The notes: generated by a model from the sequence alone, not told the origin. Positions 26,216 to 34,839 are shown, numbered from the stretch's first letter. The stretch is DNA of 64,000 nucleotides from Alteripontixanthobacter maritimus (GCF_003340475.1 NZ_QBKA01000002.1:1931501-1995500), one strand, 5' to 3'. Numbers and translations are program-made.

Positions 26216-26274
26216 GACGGGCCGCGATATGGGGCGCGGGTTGCGCGGATGCAACGCGCGGCTATGCGGGCCGG

Positions 26275-27225
26275 ATGGACATCCTGCCACCAACGCAAAC
26301 TAGCGCGCACCCTCCGGTGCAGCGGCCGATGCTGGCGCTTGGCATCAGGCTGGCGGCGATCTTCGTGCTGTCGGTCATGCTGGTGCTGGTCAAGCTGGCG
26401 AGCGAGGCGGGCCTGCACTTGGCGGAGATATTGTTCTGGCGGCAATTGCCTACCATACCGATGCTGCTGCTCTGGCTCGGCGCGCGCCGGTCGCTTGGCC
26501 TGCTGCGCAGCCGGCGAATGGGCAAGCACGCCCTGCGCGCGGTGATCGGGCTGATCGGCATGGGATTGAATTTCGGTGCGGTTACGCTGCTTCCGCTTGC
26601 AGAGGCCACTACCTTCGGGTTCACGAGCGCCATCTGGGCGGTGGTTCTGTCCGCACTCATCCTGCATGAGGCGGTAGGGCGTTGGCGGTGGAGCGCGGTC
26701 GCTCTGGGCTTTACCGGCGTGATCGTCATCGCCCAGCCAGGACTTGGAGGGGCAGATGCGATACCCCTGTTCGGTGCGCTGGTTTCGCTGGGGGCGGCAT
26801 TCATGATTGCACTGATTTCCATCCTGATCCGCGATCTCGCCGCGACCGAGCATCCAGTTTCCATCGTGTTCTGGTTCAGCGCGTTCTCGCTGCCGATCCT
26901 GCTGGTCCCGATGATGCTCACGGCGCAGGCCGCAACCGCCTACCAGTGGGCACTGCTGGGCGGATTGGCGGCAAGCGGACTTGCCGGGCAATTGCTGCTG
27001 ACAGCTGCATTACGGTTCGGCGCGGTGTCGAGTGTGATCGTGATGGATTATTCCGCGCTGTTATGGGCGACCTTGTTCGGCTGGGCCGTGTTCGACCGAC
27101 TGCCGGTGGCCGCGATATGGGCCGGCGCGCCGCTTATCATTAGCGCAGGGCTTATAATTGCATGGCGCGAACACCGGCTGGCGAGGGAGCGTGCCGGAAG
27201 AGCTGCGACAGCACTTTCAGTGTAA
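26275..27225 (+). CDS. DMT-superfamily transporter (EamA domain)
   Basis: A 316-residue ten-helix protein with two EamA repeats. It begins after a Pro-rich leader; LAAIFVLSVMLVLVKLASEAGLHLAEILFWRQ and GAVTLLPLAEATTFGFTSAIWAVVLSALILHE are typical of the family. The Arg in FWRQ and the acidic residue at the end of the fourth helix are conserved in many members. The substrate is unknown. It is not close in sequence to the other two DMT genes of the window, so they are not recent duplicates. Confidence 0.87.
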   Translation: MDILPPTQTSAHPPVQRPMLALGIRLAAIFVLSVMLVLVKLASEAGLHLAEILFWRQLPTIPMLLLWLGARRSLGLLRSRRMGKHALRAVIGLIGMGLNFGAVTLLPLAEATTFGFTSAIWAVVLSALILHEAVGRWRWSAVALGFTGVIVIAQPGLGGADAIPLFGALVSLGAAFMIALISILIRDLAATEHPVSIVFWFSAFSLPILLVPMMLTAQAATAYQWALLGGLAASGLAGQLLLTAALRFGAVSSVIVMDYSALLWATLFGWAVFDRLPVAAIWAGAPLIISAGLIIAWREHRLARERAGRAATALSV

Positions 27226-27248
27226 AGCGAGCGATCCGGCAAAAGTCG

Positions 27249-27273
27249 GGAACGGAATGGTGTGTGATACGTT
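27249..27273 (+). promoter_or_regulatory. EcfG-type (general stress) promoter
   Basis: GGAAC at 27249-27253 and CGTT at 27270-27273 are separated by exactly 16 bp, matching the alphaproteobacterial EcfG/PhyR-regulon consensus GGAAC-N16/17-CGTT. Transcription would begin near 27280, giving a leader of about 34 nt before the entericidin ATG. Entericidin-like genes are recurrent EcfG targets in this class. Confidence 0.82.
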
Positions 27274-27313
27274 TTCGCTTCCAATCGGTGGTTTACCCTC
27301 AAGGAGTACTAAT

Positions 27314-27442
27314 ATGATCAAGAAATTCCTCCTCGCCGCGAGCATTGGCGCGATGGCCCTGACCGCAACCGCCTGCAACACTGTCCGCGGTGCCGCTGCC
27401 GACGTCGATTCCGTTGCTGACGAAGTCGATGAAGCAATCTGA
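27314..27442 (+). CDS. Entericidin-like small lipoprotein
   Basis: A 42-residue precursor: Lys-rich start MIKKFLLAASIGAMALTATAC, with the lipobox Cys at residue 21, leaving a mature peptide of 22 residues (CNTVRGAAADVDSVADEVDE). This is the entericidin A/B-like family of small envelope lipoproteins, often stress-induced; the function in alphaproteobacteria is unsettled. AAGGAG at 27301-27306 is 7 bp before the ATG, an ideal ribosome site. The gene is a monocistronic unit with an EcfG-type promoter before it and a strong terminator after it. Confidence 0.93.
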   Translation: MIKKFLLAASIGAMALTATACNTVRGAAADVDSVADEVDEAI

Positions 27443-27479
27443 TTTCAGCTAATTTTCGGTTCTTGACAGAGCCGCAACG

Positions 27480-27512
27480 AAACGCCCGCCCGTCAAACGG
27501 CGGGCGTTTTGC
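27480..27512. terminator. Intrinsic terminator between entericidin and DUF938 genes
   Basis: AAACGCCCGCC pairs with GGCGGGCGTTT around a short loop, followed by TTTTGCG on the plus strand. The A residues on the other side give U residues for the minus strand, so it can end both convergent transcripts (entericidin from the left, DUF938 methyltransferase from the right). Confidence 0.85.
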
Positions 27513-27519
27513 GTTCGGA

Positions 27520-28125
27520 TCACCTTGCTGCCTTGCGATATGTGAGCATAATGTTGTTCGCGGGCATCGTATGACGCGCCGTCCGCAGCATCCGCTGGTC
27601 TAATGCCAAAGCATCCACCGTTGCCGTATCACGCAAACCCCAGCGGGGATCGCGCGCACGCAGGCTGGCGTCGAACGCAAGATTCGATGCGACTGTGTCC
27701 AGGTCCGCTTCGATATACGGACCATACAGGACCAGCGGGCCGTCGCCTGCCAGTAGCCGTGCCGCGCCGCCGAACAATCCCTCCGTCGCGGCCCATGGGC
27801 TGATATGCACCATGTTGATGCACAGCACAGCGGCAAACGGACCGCCAGGCCAGTCAGTCATGGCGCCAGCAGTATCGAGCGTGATCGGTTCTCGCAGATT
27901 GGCCAGCCCGCTCTCCTCGGCCCATTCCGCAATTCCCGCCATGGCGGACTGGTCCATATCGCTGGGCTGCCAGGTAAGGTGGGGGAAGGCGCGCGCAAAC
28001 CGGACCGCGTGTTCGCCCGTGCCGCTCGCGACTTCCAGCACCGTGCCGGTTTGCGGCAGTTCTTCGGCGAGCACCGCTGTAATGGCTGCCCCGTTACGGG
28101 CTGCGGCGGGCGCATGGCGTTTCAT
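27520..28125 (-). CDS. DUF938 class I SAM-dependent methyltransferase
   Basis: The 201-residue protein has the DUF938 pattern: MKRHAPAAARNGAAI at the start, then a SAM-binding motif VLEVASGTGEHAVRFA and the conserved LCINMVHISPWAATEGLFGGAARLL and VLYGPY. The family is widespread, in bacteria and animals, and its substrate is unknown. The ATG at 28125 lies one base after the ABA4-like stop, so it is the last gene of a four-gene operon. The longer open frame to 28353 is not used, because it overlaps the upstream gene and gives an atypical N-terminus. Confidence 0.88.
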   Translation of the reverse strand: MKRHAPAAARNGAAITAVLAEELPQTGTVLEVASGTGEHAVRFARAFPHLTWQPSDMDQSAMAGIAEWAEESGLANLREPITLDTAGAMTDWPGGPFAAVLCINMVHISPWAATEGLFGGAARLLAGDGPLVLYGPYIEADLDTVASNLAFDASLRARDPRWGLRDTATVDALALDQRMLRTARHTMPANNIMLTYRKAAR

Positions 28126-28126
28126 C

Positions 28127-28594
28127 CTAAAGTCGCGGTTTCGATTGCTTGCGCGGATGGAGCGCACGCGCGCGCCGTTCTCGCAGCAGCAGCCAGACAA
28201 ACAGCCCCAGCGGGCCTGCCAGCAGGGTGGCCGCAAGCACCGGGGCCTGCAGCCAACGCGAAAACCCCTTCGCATCGGCGTCCCGCGCAATCCACAAGCC
28301 GACAAAGAGGTCAAAGGCGAGGTAGTGCATCCAGCCGACAACGACACCGCCATCGCTGGCGAAAATTGCGCGCACGCCTTCGATGCTGGAGAAGTTGCCG
28401 CCTTGGCCAGCGGCTCCAGGGTCTAACGCGCCGCTAACGATTCCCGCCAGTCCCAAAGTGTATGCCAGGCACAAAAGCCCGACGCCTGCATAAAGGACGA
28501 AGGCGAGCGGAAATGGCTTTCGCGGCAACAGGATCAGGATGATCCAGCAGGCCAGCGCCAGCATGTTGGCAAATCCGAACAGAGCGTCCCACAT
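28127..28594 (-). CDS. ABA4-like (DUF4281) membrane protein
   Basis: A 155-residue protein with four hydrophobic helices. The segments MWDALFGFANMLALACWIILILLP, SLGLAGI-like and GVVVGWMHYLAFDLFVGLWIARDA are typical of the ABA DEFICIENT 4-like family. The plant homolog is needed for neoxanthin formation; in bacteria the role is not established, although carotenoid-making hosts are common. An AGGAGG ribosome site precedes the ATG at 28594. It sits 4 bp after the NAD(P)-binding protein gene and 1 bp before the DUF938 gene, which argues for a shared transcript. Confidence 0.82.
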   Translation of the reverse strand: MWDALFGFANMLALACWIILILLPRKPFPLAFVLYAGVGLLCLAYTLGLAGIVSGALDPGAAGQGGNFSSIEGVRAIFASDGGVVVGWMHYLAFDLFVGLWIARDADAKGFSRWLQAPVLAATLLAGPLGLFVWLLLRERRARALHPRKQSKPRL

Positions 28595-28598
28595 CGCG

Positions 28599-29336
28599 TC
28601 AGCCTCCTGTGTCCGCAATGTCGGCGGCGATTGCGGGAAGGCTGTTTGCCGCCCGGCGGATCGCGTCATTGTCATGCTTGAACCGGCCTGCTGCATGACG
28701 TTTGGCCAGTGCCAGAACCGCATCCGCCACCATCCGCGCATCAATTGACCGCACTGCGCGATATTTGCCGTGCAGGAACAGGTCGGTAATGGGGGCAAGC
28801 ATCATGCCCAGCCGTTCCGCCGGACGCCGGTCATCCGAACGCGGCCCTTTCAACAAGCCCGGGCGCACGATGTCGAGCCGCTTGAAGCCGGTCTTCATCA
28901 AAGCTTGTTCGGCCTCACCCTTCACTTTTAGATAGAAATTGTTCGATGCCGCGTTGGCCATGGTCGAGCTGATTGAAATGAACCGTTCGACGCCGAACTG
29001 ATGCGCGGCTGCGGCCACTGCCAGCACGAGATCGTGATCCACAGCGCGAAATGCCGCTTCATCCTTGCCCGCCTTGTTCCAGGTGGTGCCCAGCGCGTTG
29101 ACCACCACGTCCGGGCGGACCGATTCCAACACTTCGCTCCAGTTCGCAGGATCGGCCACCACCATTTCCATTCGTGCACCGGCTGGCAATTCCGCCTCCC
29201 GCCGAGCCAGCGCTACCAGCTGGAAATCGGCTCGGCCGGTGCAGGCTTCCATGATCCGCGAGCCGACCAGGCCCGTCGCGCCGACCAGCAGGATCTTTTC
29301 AGCAGCAGGGCCGCCTGCGGAAGAAGGTTTAGACAT
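28599..29336 (-). CDS. NAD(P)-binding Rossmann protein (NmrA/HTATIP2-like short-chain reductase)
   Basis: The 245-residue protein has a dinucleotide-binding start ILLVGATGLVGSRIMEAC near residue 15, PDVVVNALGTTWNKAG, RFISISSTMANAASNNFYLKVKGEAEQAL with a Tyr-Lys pair at the usual catalytic spacing, and LDIVRPGLLKGPR. It belongs to the atypical SDRs related to epimerases and the HTATIP2/YbjT group. The substrate is unknown. It overlaps the dGTPase-like gene by 8 bp, so translation is coupled. Confidence 0.85.
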   Translation of the reverse strand: MSKPSSAGGPAAEKILLVGATGLVGSRIMEACTGRADFQLVALARREAELPAGARMEMVVADPANWSEVLESVRPDVVVNALGTTWNKAGKDEAAFRAVDHDLVLAVAAAAHQFGVERFISISSTMANAASNNFYLKVKGEAEQALMKTGFKRLDIVRPGLLKGPRSDDRRPAERLGMMLAPITDLFLHGKYRAVRSIDARMVADAVLALAKRHAAGRFKHDNDAIRRAANSLPAIAADIADTGG

Positions 29337-30504
29337 TTCGCAATCCTTCGGGAGCCGCGCCGAACAGCACCTCGTAGCGATCGATGGCGAACCGGTCGGT
29401 CATGCCGGCGATGAAGTCCGCAATATGGCGGCTTCGCTGCGGCTCGTCCTGCGGCAAGTGGGCAGTCCATTCATCACCCATCAGGGCCGGATCGGCAGCG
29501 TAGGCATCGAACAACCGCGCAATAATCTGTGTGGCGCGTGCTGCCGTGCCGGTCTGTTCGGGATGGTAATAAAGCTTGTCGTACAAGAACGCCTTCAACG
29601 CCCGTTCGTTCGCAGCCATGGCAGGCGAAAATCCCGCCAGCATCGTGCCTGCACCGCGGATATCGCCAATCGAACCGGCGCCCTTCACCGCCTGTCCCGT
29701 GTGGGCAAGCAGATCGTTCACCATCAGCCCGATCTGGCCGCGCACCAGTTCGCGCAGTTTGCGGTCATGCGGTGCGTCGGGGAACCGCCGTTCGACGGTC
29801 CGCCATTGCTCGGCCACGAAATCAAGACCGAGCAAATCGTTCAGTTGCAGAAAACCAGCGCGCAGCCCGTCATCGATGTCGTGATTGTCATACGCGATGT
29901 CGTCGGCCAGCGAAGCGACTTGCGCTTCGAGCGAAGGATGCTGCGCCAATTCCATCGGGTAAGCAGCGTCCAGTTCCGCCAGCGCCCAGCCCGGCTGAAG
30001 GACCGGGCCGTTATGTTTTGCCAGCCCTTCCAACAACTCCCATGTCAGGTTCAGCCCGTCGTGGCCGGGATAGGGGCTTTCCAGCCGCATCAAGGTGCGC
30101 AGGGTCTGCGCGTTGTGATCGAAGCCTCCTGCGCTTTGCATGGCGGCTCCCAGTGCTTCCTCCCCGGCATGGCCGAAGGGGGGATGGCCGATATCGTGGG
30201 CCAAACATAGCGCCTCGGTCAGATCCTCGTCCAGCTTCAGCGCGCGGGCGATGACGCGGCCGATCTGCGCGACTTCCAGACTGTGCGTCAGGCGAGTGCG
30301 GTAATGATCGCCATCGGGGCTGACGAATACCTGCGTTTTGGATCGCAGCCGGCGGAAGGCGATCGAATGGATGATGCGATCGCGATCGCGCTGGAATTCG
30401 CTGCGCGGCCCGCGCGTTTCCAACCCGCCCGAAACACTCGTACTCGTAGAGAATTCACGCCCTTTGCTGGCGGCGGGATCGGCGGCGAAGGGTGCTCTTT
30501 CCAT
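29329..30504 (-). CDS. Deoxyguanosinetriphosphate triphosphohydrolase-like protein (HD domain)
   Basis: A 391-residue HD-domain phosphohydrolase. Signatures: DRDRIIHSIAFRRLRSKTQVF near residue 45, the first His in RTRLTHSLEVAQIGR and the HD pair in LCLAHDIGHPPFGHAGEEAL. These cytoplasmic enzymes hydrolyse dNTPs to deoxynucleoside and triphosphate; alphaproteobacterial members belong to the dGTPase type 2 group. It is the promoter-proximal gene of the operon with the NAD(P)-binding, ABA4-like and DUF938 genes. Length fits the family. Confidence 0.92.
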   Translation of the reverse strand: MERAPFAADPAASKGREFSTSTSVSGGLETRGPRSEFQRDRDRIIHSIAFRRLRSKTQVFVSPDGDHYRTRLTHSLEVAQIGRVIARALKLDEDLTEALCLAHDIGHPPFGHAGEEALGAAMQSAGGFDHNAQTLRTLMRLESPYPGHDGLNLTWELLEGLAKHNGPVLQPGWALAELDAAYPMELAQHPSLEAQVASLADDIAYDNHDIDDGLRAGFLQLNDLLGLDFVAEQWRTVERRFPDAPHDRKLRELVRGQIGLMVNDLLAHTGQAVKGAGSIGDIRGAGTMLAGFSPAMAANERALKAFLYDKLYYHPEQTGTAARATQIIARLFDAYAADPALMGDEWTAHLPQDEPQRSRHIADFIAGMTDRFAIDRYEVLFGAAPEGLRNV

Positions 30505-30621
30505 GTGCCCACACGATTAGGCTGGGCATGGAATGCGGGCAACAGGAACAGGTTGGCAACATGGGCCGCCGGTCACGAAAAACGGTCCGGTCGCGGCGAA
30601 AGCAAGTTTCGGCCGGAGGCT

Positions 30622-31317
30622 TCAGTCGCTGCCGAGCAGCCAGTCAGTCGCCTTTTCGCAATGGATGCGCGTGGAATCGAAGATCGGCAGCACGTTGGCT
30701 TTCACATCGACCACCATTTCCAGTTCCGTACAGGCCAGCACAATCGCATCGGCCCCGTCCTGTTCCTTGCGCGTGATGATGGTGCGCAAGGCGCGTTCCG
30801 CATCGCGCGTGACCCGGCCCAGCACCAGTTCTTTGTAGATGATGGAATCCACCATCTCGACCACATCCATGTCGGGCGGCAGCAGGTCCACACCATGCGC
30901 CACCAGTCGGCGGCGGTAGAAGCTTTCGGTCATCACAGTGCGCGTGCCAATTAATGCGGCGCTCTTCACACCCTTCTCTTCCATTGCCTCGCCCACGCAA
31001 TCGGCAATGTTGATGACGGGCACGGAAACCTGTTCCTGCACTGCGTCATAGACGCGGTGCATGGAGTTGGCGCAGATAATGATTGCGCCGGCACCCGCCT
31101 GTTCCAGACGTTTGGCCGAGGCGGAGATGGTCGACGCGGCGCGGTCCCAATCGTCCGCATCGCTGAGATTGTAGAGGTCTTCGAACGACAGGCTTTCGAT
31201 CAGCAGCGGCGCGCTGGCCGTCTGCGGACCGCGTTGCTGCACCAGCCGGTTGATGTTTTCGTAATAGGTGCGGGTGGCAATCCAGCTCATCCCGCCAATC
31301 ATTCCAAGCTTGCGCAA
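30622..31317 (-). CDS. Aspartate/glutamate racemase family protein
   Basis: A 231-residue PLP-independent racemase. It starts MRKLGMIGGMSWIATRTYYENINRLV, typical of the aspartate racemase (YgeA/RacD-like) group. The two catalytic cysteines are Cys82 in IIICANSMHRV and Cys196 in IVLACTELEM. The usual Cys-Asn-Thr around the first Cys is Cys-Ala-Asn-Ser here, a known variant arrangement. It would interconvert L- and D-amino acids such as aspartate or glutamate for peptidoglycan or signalling. It stands alone, 117 bp upstream of the dGTPase-like gene. Confidence 0.88.
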   Translation of the reverse strand: MRKLGMIGGMSWIATRTYYENINRLVQQRGPQTASAPLLIESLSFEDLYNLSDADDWDRAASTISASAKRLEQAGAGAIIICANSMHRVYDAVQEQVSVPVINIADCVGEAMEEKGVKSAALIGTRTVMTESFYRRRLVAHGVDLLPPDMDVVEMVDSIIYKELVLGRVTRDAERALRTIITRKEQDGADAIVLACTELEMVVDVKANVLPIFDSTRIHCEKATDWLLGSD

Positions 31318-31408
31318 GATAAGCCCCCAAATTCGGTAAATATCAGGTTACGTCGCCTATTCGGGACATTGATCCCAACAACTTCACGAAAGGTGAACGA
31401 CGCGCGCG

Positions 31409-32431
31409 TCAGCCGGTTCCGATTTCGTTTTCCGGCCGGGGTTCAGGCGCGGCGGAACGCGGCCGATAGACTGTGCTTTCCAGCCACGCGCGCAAATCCC
31501 GCACGCTGCGCTTCGGCGCCTCCTCCATTGGCAGATGACCAATGCCCGGATAGGATACCAGCGTCGCATTCGGCAGTGTCCGGGCGTACCACTGCCCGGC
31601 AGCGAAAGGGATCAAAGCGTCCTCCTCGCCCCACATAACCAAGGTGGGAACACTGGTCATCGCCACATCGCGCGGCTTGAAAACGTGCCAACCGTTCGAG
31701 AACCTTTCCAACGTGGCCTGACGATTGCCAGGATAACGGAGCAGTTCCCAGTACCGGTCCACCGCTTCCGGCGTGACGATGTCCTGGTTGGACACAGATT
31801 GGGACAGGCTTGCCGCAATCATCGACCGCGGGGTAATCTGGGTAATGAGGTTGCGAATGACCGGCGTGGCCGCAACGGTAAAGCCAATGTTCCCGCCCTC
31901 GTCTTCCTCGCGCCTTATAGGCGCACCGCCTGCATCGACCAGCACTAGGCCGGCAAGTTTTTCAGGGTGCTTCATCGCATAGCCCATTGCAATCGAGCCG
32001 CCCATTGAATTGCCTGCCAGCACGAAACGGTCCAAACCTAAATGGCCGACCACCCGGTCCAACTGCGCCACAAACGCGTCGTTGGAATAATCGCCATCGG
32101 GCGCTGGACCGGTCAGGCCGTGGCCGATCTGGTCGAAGCGGATGACACGATAATCGTCCTTCAGCCGGGCGACCCATGCTTGCCACGTGTGCAGGTCGGA
32201 ATTCGATCCATGAAGCAGGACGATCGTTCCAACCACTCGCTTGGCATCCGGTGTCGCTTCATCGCGCAGATGCACTGTCAGGCCATCGCCAATCGGGATG
32301 AATTGCGATGGCGCACGCCCATATTTGGCGCGCATTTCAGCAGGATCGGTATCCGGCGTCCGGAAAAACAGGAAAGCCGAAACCAGCAATATCGCCAGCA
32401 AGACCGTGATGCGAAGAGCCCATTTCATCAT
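31409..32431 (-). CDS. Alpha/beta hydrolase, membrane-anchored or exported
   Basis: The 340-residue protein has an N-terminal hydrophobic segment (about 5-23) acting as signal anchor, then an alpha/beta-hydrolase fold: VLLHGSNSDLHTW (oxyanion), the nucleophile elbow GNSMGG with Ser142, the acid in MWGEEDALIPF and the His in YPGIGHLPMEEAP. It resembles esterases and C-C bond hydrolases; the substrate is unknown. It follows the diheme cytochrome gene after 55 bp on the same strand and may be in the same transcript. The proline-rich tail after residue 325 is variable. Confidence 0.87.
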   Translation of the reverse strand: MMKWALRITVLLAILLVSAFLFFRTPDTDPAEMRAKYGRAPSQFIPIGDGLTVHLRDEATPDAKRVVGTIVLLHGSNSDLHTWQAWVARLKDDYRVIRFDQIGHGLTGPAPDGDYSNDAFVAQLDRVVGHLGLDRFVLAGNSMGGSIAMGYAMKHPEKLAGLVLVDAGGAPIRREEDEGGNIGFTVAATPVIRNLITQITPRSMIAASLSQSVSNQDIVTPEAVDRYWELLRYPGNRQATLERFSNGWHVFKPRDVAMTSVPTLVMWGEEDALIPFAAGQWYARTLPNATLVSYPGIGHLPMEEAPKRSVRDLRAWLESTVYRPRSAAPEPRPENEIGTG

Positions 32432-32486
32432 CGGTTCGCTACCCCTTCAAACGCGCGAAAACTTACAGAGAACCGCGCGGGCCGAC

Positions 32487-33515
32487 CTAACTCCCGGCAG
32501 TCATTTCCGCGATCCACCGTTCCACGGCCAGCACACCGTCATTGTCAATCGTTGCCTTGCCCAGTTCCGGCATGGCAACACCCGCCTCCTCGCTACGCAT
32601 TCGGTGAACCAAGATCGACTGGTCGGGCGAACCCGGCACGATATCGAATTCCAGCCCGCCCGATCCGCGTCCGGCGGCGACGGGGCGCTTGTTCACGCCG
32701 AACAGCTCCTCCGCCGATTGCTCCCAGCGCAGGTCCAGCCCGCTATTGGAAGCGGTAGCCTTCGGGCGGTGGCAATGTGCGCAGTTCACGTCGAGATAGG
32801 CGCGCGCCGCCTTGCCGGCATCGGCGGCGGCCCAGTTTTCCCACAAGGGCAATTGATCATGCCCCTCCGGTATTTCATTCAACCGTCCCGCAGCGACGAA
32901 GTCCTCAAGCCATACGGCGGACAAATTGCGCGCCTTGGGGCCGATCGGCACGACTTCGCCCGCCAGTCCGTGGCATTCCTTGCACTGGTTCTTGTTGGGA
33001 ATGCGGTAACTAATCTGGCGGCCTTCCGGCGTGGTGACAGGCACGCGCCCGCCCGCCAGCGCGAGACGCGCCTCGGTCTGCGCGTCGTTCCATTTGTAGG
33101 GCAGCGCCAGCCAGCCATCCTCACGGTGCAGCAACACGCGGGTCTCGATCAGGCGGCGATCCGCCCCTTCGCCGAACGCGAATGTCTTGATGAGCGCGGT
33201 GCCGACCGGTAGCTTCAGCAGCCCCTCGCCATCTGCGACCGCCTGCTTGCCATCGGGGATGTAGGCAAAGCGCAGCTTGGCCGCGCCATCGGAATAGAGC
33301 GGGGTGTTGAGGCGGTAGGGTGTAACACCCGCTTTCGGGATGTGCGCCGTCAGGTCCGCGAAGAACCCGTATTCGGAAAGGGTGCGCGGTATGCCGTCCA
33401 TTACGGCCGCGTCGGAAACTGCGGCAGGTTCCGCCCCGCGCGCCATAGTGCCGGCCGCGATACTACCGCCAAGCGCGAGCCCGGCTGCCAGCAATAAAGG
33501 CCCGCCCCAACGCAT
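32487..33515 (-). CDS. SO2930/HNE_0200-family diheme c-type cytochrome
   Basis: The 342-residue protein has a signal peptide (about 1-27) and two heme c motifs, CKECHG at 178-182 and CAHCHR at 245-249. Surrounding segments (LSEYGFFADLTAHIP, TPLYSDGAAKLRFAYIPDG, GTALIKTFAF, HREDGWLALPYKWN) match the HNE_0200/SO2930 family. It should be a periplasmic redox protein of unknown substrate. Its ATG overlaps the stop of the upstream beta-helix gene by one base (TGATG), and this gene pair is repeatedly found together in other bacteria, so the two products probably act together. Confidence 0.86.
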   Translation of the reverse strand: MRWGGPLLLAAGLALGGSIAAGTMARGAEPAAVSDAAVMDGIPRTLSEYGFFADLTAHIPKAGVTPYRLNTPLYSDGAAKLRFAYIPDGKQAVADGEGLLKLPVGTALIKTFAFGEGADRRLIETRVLLHREDGWLALPYKWNDAQTEARLALAGGRVPVTTPEGRQISYRIPNKNQCKECHGLAGEVVPIGPKARNLSAVWLEDFVAAGRLNEIPEGHDQLPLWENWAAADAGKAARAYLDVNCAHCHRPKATASNSGLDLRWEQSAEELFGVNKRPVAAGRGSGGLEFDIVPGSPDQSILVHRMRSEEAGVAMPELGKATIDNDGVLAVERWIAEMTAGS

Positions 33516-34726
33516 CAGAGCGCCAACCGCGCTTCCAGTTCGGATGGCGCGCCAATGCTGTCGTCACGCGCCGCGCCATCGGGTGCGCTTACTTTTAGCG
33601 GTGCGGGCTGAGCCGTCGCCAGGTCCTGCCCCGGCTTCGTCAGTCCCATCGTCCAGCCCTGCGTTCGCGGCGCCACACGCAGCGCGTCCACATCGCTGCT
33701 GTTTCCGTCCCACATCACCGGGGGCAACGCGCCGCCGAATGCTGCCAGCAGCTGTTCCTTGCCATCGATCTGCGGATCGGTGCCATTGCGGGCAAACACA
33801 TTGGTGCCGACCACGACATTGCGGGGATACGGATTGTAGCTGTCATCGTCATAAGTAAGCGGATAGGCGATTACCATCACCGCGCTGGTCGGGTTGTCGG
33901 TAACGATATTGCCTTCGACGAACACATCGTCGTTCGCCATGATCAGGATACCCGTGCCGCGCCGCACGCTGCCCACGATATTGCCCGGCGGCGCAAAGTT
34001 CGGTTCGTCGTTCGCCACCACCAGATTGCGCCGCACGATCACATTGCCGCCGCCCATAACGGGCAGGTTAGGCAGGTCGAACACCAGGATACCGCCCGTG
34101 TTGCGGGTGGCGAGGTTGTTTTCCACAATGGCATCGCGGCTGTTCTCAATCTCGATCCCGGCCACATTAGCTTCGGCAATGGAGTTGCGCACAGTGATGC
34201 GGGTGGACTGGCCCACATAGATGCCGGCATCAGACGCGCCCGATACCTTTACGCCGTCGATCAATACTCCGGTGCTTTCAACGGGATAGATCGCATAGGC
34301 GCCGTTGCCGCTATCCGGGCCGTTCGTCCATTCGACCCGGACGCGGTGGTAAATGATATTGTCGGCCCCCTTGGACTTGATACCGTCACCCTTGGGGTTT
34401 TCCATACCGAAGTCGCGCAGGGTCACGTTGTCGGACGTGACCAGCATTCCCTCCCCCGCGCCTGCCTGGGAAGTGAAATCGAGCACGGTTTCATCCATTC
34501 CCGCGCCGCGCACGGTGACGTTGTCGACATCCAGACTGAGGCCGTCCATCAGCACGAAGCGCCCCGCACCCAGCACCACCTCGTCGCCCGGCTCGGCCAG
34601 GATCAGCGCCTCCTGCAACCGCTCAGCCGCGCCTTCGCCGGCCGCGACTTCATGAGTGGCGGCGTAAGCGGCGGGCGCGCAGAAAACTGCCAAAACGGCG
34701 GCGCTTGCAAAAATCGAGCGTATCAT
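33515..34726 (-). CDS. Exported parallel beta-helix protein
   Basis: A 403-residue protein with a signal peptide ending near AYAATHE (about residue 23). It contains right-handed parallel beta-helix coils of roughly 22-24 residues with the pattern ...VTVRGAGMDETVLDF, ...VTLRDFGMENPKGDGIKSKGADNIIYHRV, ...ITVRNSIAEANVAGIEIENSRDAIVENNLATRNTGGILVFD. This is the family found in tandem with the HNE_0200 cytochromes. The fold suggests carbohydrate or surface binding, but no catalytic residues could be assigned. It is the first gene of the pair and is coupled to the cytochrome by TGATG. Confidence 0.86.
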   Translation of the reverse strand: MIRSIFASAAVLAVFCAPAAYAATHEVAAGEGAAERLQEALILAEPGDEVVLGAGRFVLMDGLSLDVDNVTVRGAGMDETVLDFTSQAGAGEGMLVTSDNVTLRDFGMENPKGDGIKSKGADNIIYHRVRVEWTNGPDSGNGAYAIYPVESTGVLIDGVKVSGASDAGIYVGQSTRITVRNSIAEANVAGIEIENSRDAIVENNLATRNTGGILVFDLPNLPVMGGGNVIVRRNLVVANDEPNFAPPGNIVGSVRRGTGILIMANDDVFVEGNIVTDNPTSAVMVIAYPLTYDDDSYNPYPRNVVVGTNVFARNGTDPQIDGKEQLLAAFGGALPPVMWDGNSSDVDALRVAPRTQGWTMGLTKPGQDLATAQPAPLKVSAPDGAARDDSIGAPSELEARLAL

Positions 34727-34839
34727 GGAACTCTCCCTTGCGCATTATGCGGCGAAATGCGCTTAATCCCCTATGAATTGTGTGGGGTTGTGTTAACTTG
34801 CCGCCGAACGCGTGCACAGGCCTTAGCACATAAACAGGT

